From Oscillospiraceae bacterium (GTDB lineage: Bacteria > Bacillota > Clostridia > Oscillospirales > Oscillospiraceae): a stretch of DNA of 37,971 nt. Position 1 is the first letter of the stretch; every line of letters starts with the position of its first letter. The notes beneath the pieces are model-generated. The model saw only the letters and a list, made by a program, of their open reading frames with translations, had not been told where the DNA came from and searched no databases. Position numbers and translations under genes: made by a program. This document shows, one piece after another, positions 8,418 through 16,742 of this stretch. The stretch is from the NCBI GenBank assembly GCA_017527825.1, contig JAFXPO010000018.1, positions 1 to 37,971 of the forward strand, in the 5' to 3' direction.

Positions 8418-10145
8418 TTATACATATTTCTGGTGCGTCACGTCGAATACGCCGCGGGTCGTGAGTCGCAGCGTCGGAATCACCGGCAGCGCCATGAACG
8501 AGAGCGTCATGAACGGATCAACGCCGTGGCTGACGCCCAGCGCGTACGCCGCTTCCTTCGCGGACTCCAGCTTGTTGTTGACCACCGCGAGCGGTTCCTC
8601 GCTCATGATGCCCGCGATCTCCAGCGGTACCTCGCCCTTCGCCTCGCCCTTGTCCCAGACGACGATGCCGCCGTTAAGCTCCACCACACGGTTCGCCGCC
8701 GCGGCCATGTCCTCCTCATTGGTGCCGACCACAATGATGTTGTGGCTGTCATGGGAAATCGAAGTCGCCACCGCGCCGGACTTGAGACCGTAGCCCTTGA
8801 TGTAGCCAATGCCGATGTGGTGGGTGTTCTTGTGGCGCTCGACGACCGCGATCTTGAGGATATCCTTTTCCACGTCGATCTCGGTAGAGTAGCCCGCGTC
8901 GGTCGTCACAATCTCGCCCGGCACCATGCCCAGCACGCCGCGGGGACGGGTCTCGGCAAAGTCCTCCGCCGTGAGGTGCGCGACGTGGAACGTCTGGTGC
9001 GCGTGCCTGATGAGGGACGGCTCGATCTCCGGCGTCTTGATCTCCACCAGCTCCTTGCCGTCATACATGCGGCGCCCCTTTTTGTAGACCTCCAGAATGT
9101 TGAAATCGTTAAAGTTGTCGATGACCACAAAGTCCGCGAGAAAGCCCGGCGCAATGGCGCCACGATTGTTGAGCAGGAAGTACCGCGCCGCGTGGTGGGA
9201 CGCGCACTTGACCGCGATGATGGGGTCGACGCCCGCGCGGATCGCTTTTTTCACGATGTAGTCGACGTGCCCCTTTTCCAGCAGGTCGTTGGGGTGCTTG
9301 TCGTCGGTGCAAAACATACAGTAGGTGTAGTACTGCGGCGTCAGCAGCGGCAGCAGCGCGTCAAGGTTGCGGGCGGCGGTGCCCTCGCGGATCATGATGT
9401 ACTGTCCGCGCTCCAGCTTCGCCTTGGCGTCGTCTACGTTGGAGCACTCATGGTCGGAATACACACCCGCGGCGATATAGGCATTGAGCTCGTTGCCGCC
9501 CAAGTCCGGGGCGTGACCATCGATCTTCTTGTGGTGCGCCTGCGCCGCGACAATTTTTTCCAGCACCTGCTCGTCACCGCAGACCACGCCGACGAAATTC
9601 ATCATCTCGGCAAGACCGCTGACACGGCCATGGTCGTAAAACGAGTCGATGGCGCGGTAGTCCAGCACCGCGCCGGATTCGTCCAGCGGCGTAGCGGGCA
9701 CGCAGCTCGGCAGCATCACGCGCACGTCCACCGGCAGACCCTCGGTCGCCTGCAAAATGTACTCGATGCCGTCGGTGCCCATGACGTTTGTGATCTCATG
9801 GGGATCGGTGATGACGGTGGTCGTTCCGTGCGGCAGCACCGCCTTGACAAATTCCGTCGGAGACACCAGGGAACTCTCCAGATGGATATGGGCGTCCACG
9901 AAGCCCGGCAGCACCAGCTTTCCGCCGACGTCTACCTCCACCTCGCCGGAATACTCGCCCATGCCGGCGATCAGACCGTTTGCCACCGCGATGTCGCCAT
10001 GGCTCAGCTCATTGCAGAACACATTGACATAGGTGGCGTTTTTCAGCACCAAGTCCGCTTTGGTTCTCCCGGCGGCGACCTCCACAACGTGCAGCTTCTT
10101 GTTCAGCTTGCGGTTGATTTTTCCGGTATAGCTTTCCTTTGCCAT
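8418..10145 (-). CDS. ade: Adenine deaminase
   Basis: Metal-dependent amidohydrolase that converts adenine to hypoxanthine and ammonia for purine salvage. At 575 residues it has normal length. The metal-binding motif GFVDAHIHLESS (His86, His88) and the following HGTTTVITDPHEI segment are diagnostic, as are IDGHAP and DHEC further on. The C-terminal adenine-deaminase domain contains SHDSHNIIVVG and ends around VTHQKYV. Start ATG at 10145 has GGAGG nine bases upstream. The gene lies downstream of apt on the same strand, a functional pairing of two adenine-using enzymes. A weak promoter and a structured leader separate them. Confidence 0.95.
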   Translation of the reverse strand: MAKESYTGKINRKLNKKLHVVEVAAGRTKADLVLKNATYVNVFCNELSHGDIAVANGLIAGMGEYSGEVEVDVGGKLVLPGFVDAHIHLESSLVSPTEFVKAVLPHGTTTVITDPHEITNVMGTDGIEYILQATEGLPVDVRVMLPSCVPATPLDESGAVLDYRAIDSFYDHGRVSGLAEMMNFVGVVCGDEQVLEKIVAAQAHHKKIDGHAPDLGGNELNAYIAAGVYSDHECSNVDDAKAKLERGQYIMIREGTAARNLDALLPLLTPQYYTYCMFCTDDKHPNDLLEKGHVDYIVKKAIRAGVDPIIAVKCASHHAARYFLLNNRGAIAPGFLADFVVIDNFNDFNILEVYKKGRRMYDGKELVEIKTPEIEPSLIRHAHQTFHVAHLTAEDFAETRPRGVLGMVPGEIVTTDAGYSTEIDVEKDILKIAVVERHKNTHHIGIGYIKGYGLKSGAVATSISHDSHNIIVVGTNEEDMAAAANRVVELNGGIVVWDKGEAKGEVPLEIAGIMSEEPLAVVNNKLESAKEAAYALGVSHGVDPFMTLSFMALPVIPTLRLTTRGVFDVTHQKYV

Positions 10146-10189
10146 TTCAACGCCTCCAATTCGGTTTTTGAGTCATTCGTATTTTTAAT

Positions 10190-10218
10190 AGATTACTACA
10201 GATTTTCGGTTCTGTCGA
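10190..10218 (-). promoter_or_regulatory. Possible weak promoter for ade
   Basis: On the minus strand: TCGACA (10218-10213), 17 bases, TAATCT (10195-10190). The -10 is a poor match, so ade may depend partly on read-through from apt. Confidence 0.35.
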
Positions 10219-10230
10219 GCCAAAAATCAG
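10199..10230 (-). other. Hairpin in ade leader
   Basis: Minus-strand sequence CTGATTTTTGG (10230-10220) can pair with CCGAAAATCTG (10209-10199): ten of eleven pairs including one G-U, ten-base loop. It overlaps the weak ade promoter and one copy of the repeated terminator arm, so it may be an operator or a leader stem rather than a terminator. No U-tract follows. Confidence 0.4.
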
Positions 10231-10252
10231 TCCTGTTTTTTAGGCAAAATAG

Positions 10253-10289
10253 CAAAAAAACAGGACGCCTTCCCGTCCTGTTTTTTGCT
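10253..10289 (-). terminator. Terminator after apt, with an additional copy of one arm
   Basis: The segment AAAAAACAGGAC (plus strand 10255-10266) pairs with GTCCTGTTTTTT at 10275-10286, giving 13 pairs with the adjacent G-C and a six-base loop. On the minus strand a run of seven T follows, making a good terminator for apt. An identical second copy of GTCCTGTTTTTT at 10230-10241 can pair with the same middle segment instead. Confidence 0.85.
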
Positions 10290-10300
10290 GTACGTCTTGT

Positions 10301-10861
10301 TTACTTGAGCGAGCCGTCCGCGTTGAACATCGGCAGCTTTTCAAGGAACATGATATCCTTGCGATCCGCCGCGCCGCCCTCGGCGAGCACGGACATACGA
10401 CCGACCACGGCGCCGCCCGCCTTCTCGACCAGCGCCTCCATCGCCTTGAGAGAGCCGCCGGTGGAGATCACGTCGTCCACGATCAGGATTTTCTTGCCGC
10501 GGATGAGCGCCGCGTCGTCGCTTCCGAGGTACAGGCGCTGGAGCGACAGCGTCGTGATGGACTGATCGTCCACGGAGATGGGATCGGGCATGTAGACCTT
10601 GGGTCCCTTACGCGCGATGAAGTACTTTGCCGCGCCGCTCTGGCGCGCCATCTCGTGAATGAGAGGAATGCTCTTCGCCTCGGCGGTGAAGAGGTAATCA
10701 TAGTCGATCTTCTCTGCCAGCTTGAGCAGGTCGCGGGCGCAGGCGACGGTCAGCTCCGCGTCGCCGAACATAATGAACGCGCCGATATACAGATCGTCGT
10801 TGACCTTGCAGATGGGAAGCTCACGGGTCAGACCCGCCACATGCATCGAATACGTTGCCAT
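10301..10861 (-). CDS. Adenine phosphoribosyltransferase-like protein
   Basis: Type I phosphoribosyltransferase of 186 residues that would join adenine (or a related purine) to PRPP to give the nucleotide. The PRPP-binding motif ILIVDDVISTGGSL is at 125-138. The N-terminal part resembles Apt-type enzymes but is not a close match to the short canonical Apt, so the exact base is inferred; neighbouring ade supports adenine or another purine. Start ATG at 10861 has AGGGAG eight bases upstream. It has its own strong promoter and a terminator immediately downstream. Confidence 0.8.
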   Translation of the reverse strand: MATYSMHVAGLTRELPICKVNDDLYIGAFIMFGDAELTVACARDLLKLAEKIDYDYLFTAEAKSIPLIHEMARQSGAAKYFIARKGPKVYMPDPISVDDQSITTLSLQRLYLGSDDAALIRGKKILIVDDVISTGGSLKAMEALVEKAGGAVVGRMSVLAEGGAADRKDIMFLEKLPMFNADGSLK

Positions 10862-10916
10862 ATCGGAAACTCCCTTCGTATCTCTTGGGTTGCGCTCTTG
10901 CGCAGCAAACGATATA

Positions 10917-10944
10917 ATTATACAGTTATAAAATAAAAAGTCAA
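10917..10944 (-). promoter_or_regulatory. Sigma-A promoter for the apt-like gene
   Basis: Minus strand: -35 TTGACT (10944-10939), 16-base AT-rich spacer, consensus -10 TATAAT (10922-10917). It diverges from the pheS promoter. Confidence 0.8.
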
Positions 10945-10967
10945 GAAGTTATCGGTCAAATTACCGC

Positions 10968-10996
10968 TTGCAACAGCATTCCGCTTATGATATAAG
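10968..10996 (+). promoter_or_regulatory. Sigma-A promoter for pheST
   Basis: -35 TTGCAA (10968-10973), 17-base spacer, -10 TATAAG (10991-10996). The leader is about 35 bases, too short for a T-box, and none of the T-box conserved sequence is seen. Confidence 0.7.
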
Positions 10997-11038
10997 TATA
11001 TTTTGAGCAATTAAGAATCCTTCAAAGGAGAAAAAGCC

Positions 11039-12064
11039 ATGAAGCAACAGTTGGAAGCCATTCGCGCCGCCGCCATCGCAGCGATGGAAGACGCGTCGAA
11101 CGCTGAGGATCTGGAGGCGCTGCGCGTCCAGTACCTCGGCAAAAAGGGCGAGTTGACCGCCGTCTTGAAGCAGATGGGCAAGCTTTCCGCCGAGGAGCGT
11201 CCCGTCATTGGGCAGCTCGCCAACGAGGTGCGCGCAAAGCTGGAAAGCGCCATCGAGACCCGCGCGGGCGAGCTTGCGAGCAAGGCGCTGGCGATGCGTC
11301 TCATGTCCGAGACCGTGGACGTGACCATCCCCGGCGAAGCCCGGAAGCTCGGCAAGCAGCATCCGATGTATCAGGTGCTCGACGAGATCAAGAGCATTTT
11401 CATCGGTCTCGGCTTCGAGGTCATTGAGGACCGCGAGGTGGAGCTTGCGGAGTACAATTTCACCAAGCTTAACGTGGAGGATGGGCACCCCGCTCGTGAG
11501 TGGAGCGACACGTTCTACTTCACCGAGGACAGCAGCATCCTGCTGCGCACCCAGACCTCCCCGATGCAGATTCACGCCATGGAGTCCCGTCCCCTGCCGA
11601 TCCGCATGATCGCGCCGGGTCGCGTGTACCGCAAGGACGAAGTGGACGCCACCCACTCCCCCATGTTCCACCAGATCGAGGGCATGGCGATCGACAAGGG
11701 CATCACTATGGCGGACTTAAAGGGCACGCTCAACACCGTCGTCAAGTCCCTTTACGGCGAGGACACGGTCACCCGCTTCCGCCCGCACCACTTCCCGTTC
11801 ACGGAGCCAAGCTGCGAAATGGACATCCAGTGCTACAAGTGTCACGGCGAAGGCTGCCCCACCTGCAAGGGCGAGGGCTGGATTGAGGTGCTCGGCGCCG
11901 GCATGATCCACCCGAAGGTTCTTGAGGGCTGCGGCATCGATTCCAGCGTTTACTCCGGCTGGGCGTTCGGCTTCGGTCTGGAGCGTCTGGCACTCGGCCA
12001 GTACAAAATCAGCGACCTGCGTCTGATCTTTGAGAACGACGTGCGGTTCCTGGAGCAGTTTTAA
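11039..12064 (+). CDS. pheS: Phenylalanine--tRNA ligase alpha subunit
   Basis: Catalytic subunit of the alpha2-beta2 enzyme that charges tRNA-Phe. The 341 residues comprise an N-terminal coiled-coil (about 1-85, including the conserved YLGKKGELT segment) and a class II synthetase core with motif 2 around RVYRKDEVDATHSPMFHQ and motif 3 around GWAFGFGLERLAL near the C-terminus. A Cys-rich insert CYKCHGEGCPTCKGEGW lies before the last catalytic strands, as in many Firmicute PheS proteins. Start ATG at 11039 follows AAAGGAG by eight bases. pheT begins 17 bases after the stop. Confidence 0.97.
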   Translation: MKQQLEAIRAAAIAAMEDASNAEDLEALRVQYLGKKGELTAVLKQMGKLSAEERPVIGQLANEVRAKLESAIETRAGELASKALAMRLMSETVDVTIPGEARKLGKQHPMYQVLDEIKSIFIGLGFEVIEDREVELAEYNFTKLNVEDGHPAREWSDTFYFTEDSSILLRTQTSPMQIHAMESRPLPIRMIAPGRVYRKDEVDATHSPMFHQIEGMAIDKGITMADLKGTLNTVVKSLYGEDTVTRFRPHHFPFTEPSCEMDIQCYKCHGEGCPTCKGEGWIEVLGAGMIHPKVLEGCGIDSSVYSGWAFGFGLERLALGQYKISDLRLIFENDVRFLEQF

Positions 12065-12081
12065 GAAGGGAGGGCGTTATC

Positions 12082-14502
12082 ATGGTTTTAAGCAGAAAAT
12101 GGCTCAATGAATTTGTGGACCTCAGCGACGTCTCGGACAAGCGGTTCAACGACGAAATGACGCTCTCCGGTTCCAAGGTGGAGACCGTCAACCGCGAGGG
12201 CAACGAGATCAAAAACGTCGTGGTGGGCAAGATCGTCGAGATGGTGCGCCACGAAAACAGCGACCACATGTGGGTCTGCCAGATCGACGTGGGCAAAAGC
12301 GCGCCCATTCAGGTCGTCACCGGCGCACAGAATCAGCAGGTCGGCGATCTGGTCATTGTCGCCCTGGACGGCGCCGATCTCCCCGGCGGCAAGCACATTG
12401 AAGCCGGCAAGCTGCGCGGCGTTGAGTCCAACGGCATGTGCTGCTCCTTCGCGGAGCTGGGCATGACCGAGCACGACTGGCCCTACGCCGCCGCCGACGG
12501 GCTTTTCCTCCTTGGCAGCGACCCTGACGTGATGGCGAAGAATCCCCAGCCCGGCGACGAGATCACCAAGGTGCTGGGCTACGACGACTCCGTGGTGGAG
12601 TTTGAGATCACTCCCAACCGCCCCGACTGTCTCTCCGTCATCGGTCTCGCCCGCGAGGCGAGTGCCACCTTCGAGCGTCCGATCCAGCTGCACACTCCCG
12701 TGGTCAAGGGCTGCGGCGGCAGCATCGCGGAGCTGGTGGACATTGAGATTGAGGACGGCGAGCTGTGCCCGCGCTACACCGCGCGCATGGTGAAAAACGT
12801 GAAGATCGCGCCGTCCCCGCTGTGGCTGCGCGAACGGCTGCGCGCTTCCGGCGTGCGTCCCATCAACAACATTGTCGACATCACAAACTATGTGATGCTC
12901 GAATACGGTCAGCCCATGCACGCGTTTGACTTCAGCTGCGTGGAGGGCGGCAAGATCGTTGTCCGCACCGCCCGCGAGGGCGAGAGCATTCAGACGCTGG
13001 ACGGCAACGAGCGCAAGCTGACGACCGGCATGCTTTGCATCTGCGACGAGCACAAGCCCGTGTGCGTTGCCGGCGTCATGGGCGGCGCGAACAGCGAGAT
13101 CGTCGGCGACACGGCGATGGTGCTCTTCGAGTCCGCCAACTTCAACGGCGTTTCCGTTCGCCGCACCGCGGCGGCGCTGGGCATGCGCACCGACGCTTCC
13201 AGCCGCTACGAAAAGGGTCTGGACCCCATGAACACCATTAAGGCGGTGGAACGCGCCTGCGAGCTGGTTGAGCAGCTGGGCTGCGGCGAGGTCGTGGACG
13301 GCGTGATGGACGTCATCGCGAAGGACAAGAACGAGACCGTCATCCTCATGGAGCCGGACAAGGTCAACGCCTTCCTCGGCACCGACATTCCCGCCTCGGA
13401 ACAATACCGCTATCTTGCCCGCGTAAACATCGTCACCCGCGACGGCAGCTTCCCCGACGGCGCCGCTGAGGTGGTCGTTCCCTCCTGGCGCGGCGACGTG
13501 CAGGCGCTGTGCGACCTCTCCGAGGAGGTTGCCCGTTTCTATGGCTACAACAGGATTCCCAATACCCTCACCAAGGGCGAAACCACCCGCGGCGGCTTCA
13601 CAGAGGCGCAGCAGTTTGAGCGCGCGCTGGGCGTCACCTGCCGCTCGCTGGGCTACGACGAGATCATCACCTATTCCTTCATCAGCCCGTCCTACTACGA
13701 CAAGATCCGCCTCCCTGAGGACAGCAAGCTCCGCAAGAGTCTGAAAATCCTCAACCCGCTGGGCGAGGACACCTCCATCATGCGCACCACGATTCTCCCG
13801 TCCATGCTGGAGATCATCACCCGCAACTACAACTATCGCAACAAGGCGGCGCGGCTCTATGAGCTTGGCAAGGTCTATCAGCCCCGCGCTGACGGTCTCG
13901 CCGACGAGCCGAAGGTGCTGTCTCTCGGCGCTTACGGCGACGGCATCGACTTCTTCGGCTTCAAGGGTGCGGTGGAGGCGTTGCTCCGCGAGGCGAAGAT
14001 CGCCGACGTGCGCTTTGTCGCCTGCCGGGACAATCCGTCCTATCACCCCGGTCGCTGCGCGCAGGTTTACGCCGGCGATACACTGCTCGGCGTGTTCGGT
14101 CAGATTCACCCGCTGGTGTCCGTGACCTACGGCGTTGAGGCGGAAATTTACGCCGCCGAGCTAAGCTTTGAGGCGCTGTACGAAAAGCGCGGCGGCAAGC
14201 CGCAGTATCAGCCGCTGCCGAAGTTCCCCGCCGCCACGCGCGACATCGCCGTGGTCTGCAAGGAATCCGTCACGGTGGGCGAGCTGGAGGAATGCATCCG
14301 CGACGCCGCCGGCGGTCTGCTGCGGGAGGTCATGCTGTTTGACATCTATCGCGGACCCGGCATCCTCGCCGGTCTCAAGAGCGTGGCGTTCTCTCTGGTT
14401 CTCCGCGCCGACGACCGCAGCCTCACCAGCGAGGAGGCGGACGCCACGATGAAGAACATCGTCCGCGCCCTCGCCGACAGGCTGGACGCGCACCTGCGCT
14501 GA
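12082..14502 (+). CDS. pheT: Phenylalanine--tRNA ligase beta subunit
   Basis: Beta subunit of PheRS, 806 residues, needed for tRNA binding and editing of mis-charged tyrosine. The N-terminal tRNA-binding (EMAP II-like) domain spans roughly 40-150, with [15 protein letters not shown] and [12 protein letters not shown] visible. The B5 and B3/B4 domains follow, with [14 protein letters not shown] near 180-193 and [16 protein letters not shown] near 256-271. The anticodon-binding FDX-ACB domain is at the C-terminus, with [13 protein letters not shown] near 713. Start ATG at 12082 is preceded by GAAGGGAGGG. No terminator hairpin is evident after the stop, so some transcripts may run into ireB. Confidence 0.97.
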   Translation: MVLSRKWLNEFVDLSDVSDKRFNDEMTLSGSKVETVNREGNEIKNVVVGKIVEMVRHENSDHMWVCQIDVGKSAPIQVVTGAQNQQVGDLVIVALDGADLPGGKHIEAGKLRGVESNGMCCSFAELGMTEHDWPYAAADGLFLLGSDPDVMAKNPQPGDEITKVLGYDDSVVEFEITPNRPDCLSVIGLAREASATFERPIQLHTPVVKGCGGSIAELVDIEIEDGELCPRYTARMVKNVKIAPSPLWLRERLRASGVRPINNIVDITNYVMLEYGQPMHAFDFSCVEGGKIVVRTAREGESIQTLDGNERKLTTGMLCICDEHKPVCVAGVMGGANSEIVGDTAMVLFESANFNGVSVRRTAAALGMRTDASSRYEKGLDPMNTIKAVERACELVEQLGCGEVVDGVMDVIAKDKNETVILMEPDKVNAFLGTDIPASEQYRYLARVNIVTRDGSFPDGAAEVVVPSWRGDVQALCDLSEEVARFYGYNRIPNTLTKGETTRGGFTEAQQFERALGVTCRSLGYDEIITYSFISPSYYDKIRLPEDSKLRKSLKILNPLGEDTSIMRTTILPSMLEIITRNYNYRNKAARLYELGKVYQPRADGLADEPKVLSLGAYGDGIDFFGFKGAVEALLREAKIADVRFVACRDNPSYHPGRCAQVYAGDTLLGVFGQIHPLVSVTYGVEAEIYAAELSFEALYEKRGGKPQYQPLPKFPAATRDIAVVCKESVTVGELEECIRDAAGGLLREVMLFDIYRGPGILAGLKSVAFSLVLRADDRSLTSEEADATMKNIVRALADRLDAHLR

Positions 14503-14534
14503 ATTACTTTTTTGTAACAGTTTCCATAACAGCC

Positions 14535-14563
14535 TTTACATTTTGCGTGGTCTGCGTTATACT
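14535..14563 (+). promoter_or_regulatory. Sigma-A promoter for ireB
   Basis: -35 TTTACA (14535-14540), 17-base spacer, -10 TATACT (14558-14563). Predicted start near 14570, very close to the ribosome site AAAGGAGG at 14572-14579, so the leader is short. Confidence 0.75.
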
Positions 14564-14587
14564 ATTTGCATAAAGGAGGGATGCACG

Positions 14588-14833
14588 ATGGATGATTTCA
14601 CCCGCAAATTCGACGCCGTCCGGGAAAAGGACGCTGAAATCCACCACATCTTGACCACGGTTTACGCCGCGCTTGAGGACAAGGGGTACAATCCGATCAA
14701 CCAGATCGTCGGATACATCCTGTCGGAAGATCCCACCTATATCACGAATCATCACGAAGCGCGCACGCTGATTCGCAAGCTGGATCGCGACGAACTGCTG
14801 CAGGTACTGGTGCGGAACTACCTCGGCAAGTGA
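14588..14833 (+). CDS. ireB: IreB family regulatory phosphoprotein (UPF0297)
   Basis: Small protein of 81 residues matching the IreB (YrzL, UPF0297) family. In enterococci IreB is a phosphorylated substrate of the PASTA kinase IreK and acts as a negative regulator of cephalosporin resistance. Recognisable segments include [20 protein letters not shown] near 33-52 and [10 protein letters not shown] near 54-63. The conserved threonine-containing N-terminus is present but shortened. Start ATG at 14588 has AAAGGAGGG eight bases upstream. In many Firmicutes this gene sits in an operon with ruvX and alaS; here it has its own promoter and terminator. The kinase is not in the window. Confidence 0.9.
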   Translation: MDDFTRKFDAVREKDAEIHHILTTVYAALEDKGYNPINQIVGYILSEDPTYITNHHEARTLIRKLDRDELLQVLVRNYLGK

Positions 14834-14859
14834 CGCGGTCCCCCCAACGATACCAAAAG

Positions 14860-14900
14860 CAAGGGCTTTCTGCATGGATGACAGAAAGCCCTTGTTATTT
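14860..14900 (+). terminator. Terminator after ireB
   Basis: Perfect 13-bp stem (14860-14872 with 14882-14894), nine-base loop, then TTATTTT. Confidence 0.88.
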
Positions 14901-14949
14901 TGAACAAGATATTGTCTGTTTTCTCGTCGTATTTCCCTATACCCTGCGG

Positions 14950-14978
14950 TTGACAGCATGGAATCAAAATGTTAAAAT
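14950..14978 (+). promoter_or_regulatory. Strong sigma-A promoter for the small protein and wall hydrolase
   Basis: -35 TTGACA (14950-14955, exact consensus), 17-base spacer, -10 TAAAAT (14973-14978). It drives the 97-residue protein and probably the NlpC/P60 gene. Confidence 0.82.
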
Positions 14979-14979
14979 G

Positions 14980-14994
14980 GTTACAATTTGTAAC
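14980..14994. promoter_or_regulatory. Palindrome GTTACAATTTGTAAC overlapping the transcription start
   Basis: Seven-base arms around one central base, placed two bases after the -10, covering the predicted start site. On the minus strand it reads as two TGTWAH-like hexamers (TGTTAC, TGTAAC) separated by four bases. This resembles the WalR box but with spacing one base short. An operator role is inferred from position and symmetry. Confidence 0.5.
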
Positions 14995-15017
14995 AGATTG
15001 AAAAAGGAGTGATTGAT

Positions 15018-15311
15018 ATGGCAGAGGCAAAAGCCGGCCTGATGTATAACGGACACCCGCTCCGCCGCGCGGACAACCTGATTTATTACGGCTCCATGGC
15101 GGACAAATACATTGTGATGATGCAGGTGCTGGACAGCGAACCGCTCAAGGACCTTTCCATGGCAAAGCGTGTTTCCATTCAGCTTCAGCTCACAAGCCCC
15201 AACCTCAAGTCCCGTGACCGCGTGGTGCGCAGCACAGAGAAAAGCAGCCTCGCCGAGGCGATGGAGTTTGCCTCCATCTGGCTTGACCGCGCGCTCAGCG
15301 GTAAGATGTAA
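15018..15311 (+). CDS. Unrecognised 97-residue protein
   Basis: I do not recognise this family. The protein has no signal peptide and no membrane segment. It has a hydrophobic and aromatic middle (NLIYYGSMADKYIVMMQVLD, about 25-44), a short basic stretch near LKSRDRVVR, and a probable C-terminal helix (AEAMEFASIWLDRALS). Single-domain, cytoplasmic and compactly folded is the likely picture. Codon use is like the neighbours, arguing for a real gene. A GTG nine bases upstream is possible, but ATG at 15018 has AAAAAGGAG eight bases before it. It is first in a probable two-gene transcript with the NlpC/P60 hydrolase 35 bases downstream, with no terminator between. Confidence 0.8.
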   Translation: MAEAKAGLMYNGHPLRRADNLIYYGSMADKYIVMMQVLDSEPLKDLSMAKRVSIQLQLTSPNLKSRDRVVRSTEKSSLAEAMEFASIWLDRALSGKM

Positions 15312-15346
15312 GCAACAGCGCACAGACGAGAAGGTTCGACAGTGAT

Positions 15347-16732
15347 ATGAAAGAACAAAAGAAGATTTTGCGCACCGCGCTTGCCAGCGCGGCAATGGTC
15401 TGCATTATGACCGTGAGCGCTTTCGCCGCAGAGAGCGGCGTCATCTCCGCCGATGTAGTCAACGCCCGCAAGGGTCCCGGCACCAACTATGACCGGGTGG
15501 AACTGCTTGCCAAGGGCAAGGCGGTATCCGTCCTCGGCGAGGAGAACGGCTGGTATAAGATCAAGTGGAACAACTCCACGGGCTATGTGGTCAAGGACTA
15601 CGTCGCCCTCAGCAGCGCGTCCACCGCTGAGGCGAACGCCACCGTCACCGGCGGCAGCAACGTCAATGTCCGCTCCGGTGCCGGCACAGGCTACAATCGC
15701 ATCGCGCAGCTCGGCACAGGGAAGCGCGTCACAGTCCTCGACAAGAGCGGCGACTGGTATCACATCTCCTTCGACGGCAGGACCGGTTACATCTCCGCGT
15801 CCTACCTGATCCCGGACGGCGCCTCCGCTCCGGCAGTTCCCGACACCTCCGTCGGCAACGCCACGGTCAAGGGCGGCAGCTCGATCAACGTCCGCACCGG
15901 TCCCGGCACGGGCTACAACCGTGTCGCCTCCGTCGGCACCGGCAAGCGGGTCACGCTGCTCGCCGAGGAGGGCGGCTGGTTCAAAGTCGAATTTGACGGC
16001 AAGAGCGGCTATATACTGGGCAACTACATCGCCCCAGACGCCGGTGTGCTGGACACGCTGGTCTCTGAGGAATCCGACATCCCCGCGTCCGTTGCGGAGT
16101 CCTCTATGGTAGAGGCGGGCGGCACGGGCGACGTCCCGGCAGGCGAAGGCAGTCGCAGCGGCATCATTACCGGCGGCACGATCAACGTCCGCACGGGTCC
16201 CGGCACGGAGTACGAGCGCGTCACCAAGGTGACCACCGGCAAGAAGGTGACCATTCTCGGTGAGGAAAACGGATGGTTCCAGATCGCCATGGGTGAGGTT
16301 GTCGGCTATGTCCGTGCCGATTTCCTCTACGAGGGCGACAGCCTCCCGGCGTCCAGCGTCGGTGAGCAGGTGGTGGCGCTGGCGCGGCAGTACCTCGGCA
16401 CGCGCTACGTCTACGGCGGCTCCTCCCCCAGCGGGTTTGACTGCTCCGGCTTCGCCATGTATCTCTACAAGCAGTTTGGCTACTCCCTGCCCCACACCGC
16501 GTCCGGTCAATACGCCAACTGTGGCGTCAAGATCGCAAAGTCCGATCTCCAGCCCGGCGATCTGGTATTCTTTACCAGCCCCGGCAACGGCGGGCGCATC
16601 AACCATGTGGGCGTCTACATGGGCGGCGGCGATGTGATCCACGCCCGCTACAGTCTTGGACGGGTGCACATCAACAATCTCTCCGAGAGCTATTACGCCA
16701 AGCACTATGTCGGCGCGGTTCGCATCGCGTGA
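15347..16732 (+). CDS. Secreted NlpC/P60 peptidoglycan hydrolase with four SH3 domains
   Basis: Exported endopeptidase expected to cut peptide stems of peptidoglycan. A signal peptide covers 1-28 (cleavage after SAFAA). Four bacterial SH3 repeats follow at about 32-87, 97-156, 171-229 and 273-328, each with an N-V-R-x-G-x-G-T-x-Y core (or the close N-A-R-K-G form in the first). The fourth is separated from the third by an acidic linker (230-270). The C-terminal NlpC/P60 domain (about 338-461) has catalytic Cys366 in FDCSGF, His420 in INHVGVYMG and His432 in VIHA. All catalytic residues are present. Start ATG at 15347 has a modest GAGAAGG site. The SH3 domains probably bind wall peptides. The promoter shared with the upstream small gene carries a palindrome. 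Confidence 0.93.
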   Translation: MKEQKKILRTALASAAMVCIMTVSAFAAESGVISADVVNARKGPGTNYDRVELLAKGKAVSVLGEENGWYKIKWNNSTGYVVKDYVALSSASTAEANATVTGGSNVNVRSGAGTGYNRIAQLGTGKRVTVLDKSGDWYHISFDGRTGYISASYLIPDGASAPAVPDTSVGNATVKGGSSINVRTGPGTGYNRVASVGTGKRVTLLAEEGGWFKVEFDGKSGYILGNYIAPDAGVLDTLVSEESDIPASVAESSMVEAGGTGDVPAGEGSRSGIITGGTINVRTGPGTEYERVTKVTTGKKVTILGEENGWFQIAMGEVVGYVRADFLYEGDSLPASSVGEQVVALARQYLGTRYVYGGSSPSGFDCSGFAMYLYKQFGYSLPHTASGQYANCGVKIAKSDLQPGDLVFFTSPGNGGRINHVGVYMGGGDVIHARYSLGRVHINNLSESYYAKHYVGAVRIA

Positions 16733-16742
16733 CAATGAAGCG

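Noticed and set aside
8433..10565. A 710-codon open frame antisense to ade
   Set aside because: It mirrors the well-supported ade gene, has no ribosome site or known motifs, and is rich in His, Arg and Val, as expected from reading GC-rich codons backwards.
10862..11038. T-box or purine riboswitch in the pheS/apt divergent region
   Set aside because: The leaders are only tens of bases long and none of the conserved T-box or purine aptamer sequences is seen.
12088..14109. A 673-codon open frame antisense to pheT
   Set aside because: It is an antisense shadow of pheT with low-complexity Ala, His and Asp composition and no recognisable domain.
15640..16330. Direct DNA repeats that might be a mobile or CRISPR-like array
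   Set aside because: They encode the four SH3 domains of one protein; the repeat similarity is at protein level and spacing follows domain length.
15185..16735. A 516-codon open frame antisense to the NlpC/P60 gene
   Set aside because: Its repeating Ala-Gly-Ala-Asp pattern is the complement of the SH3 repeats, not an independent protein.
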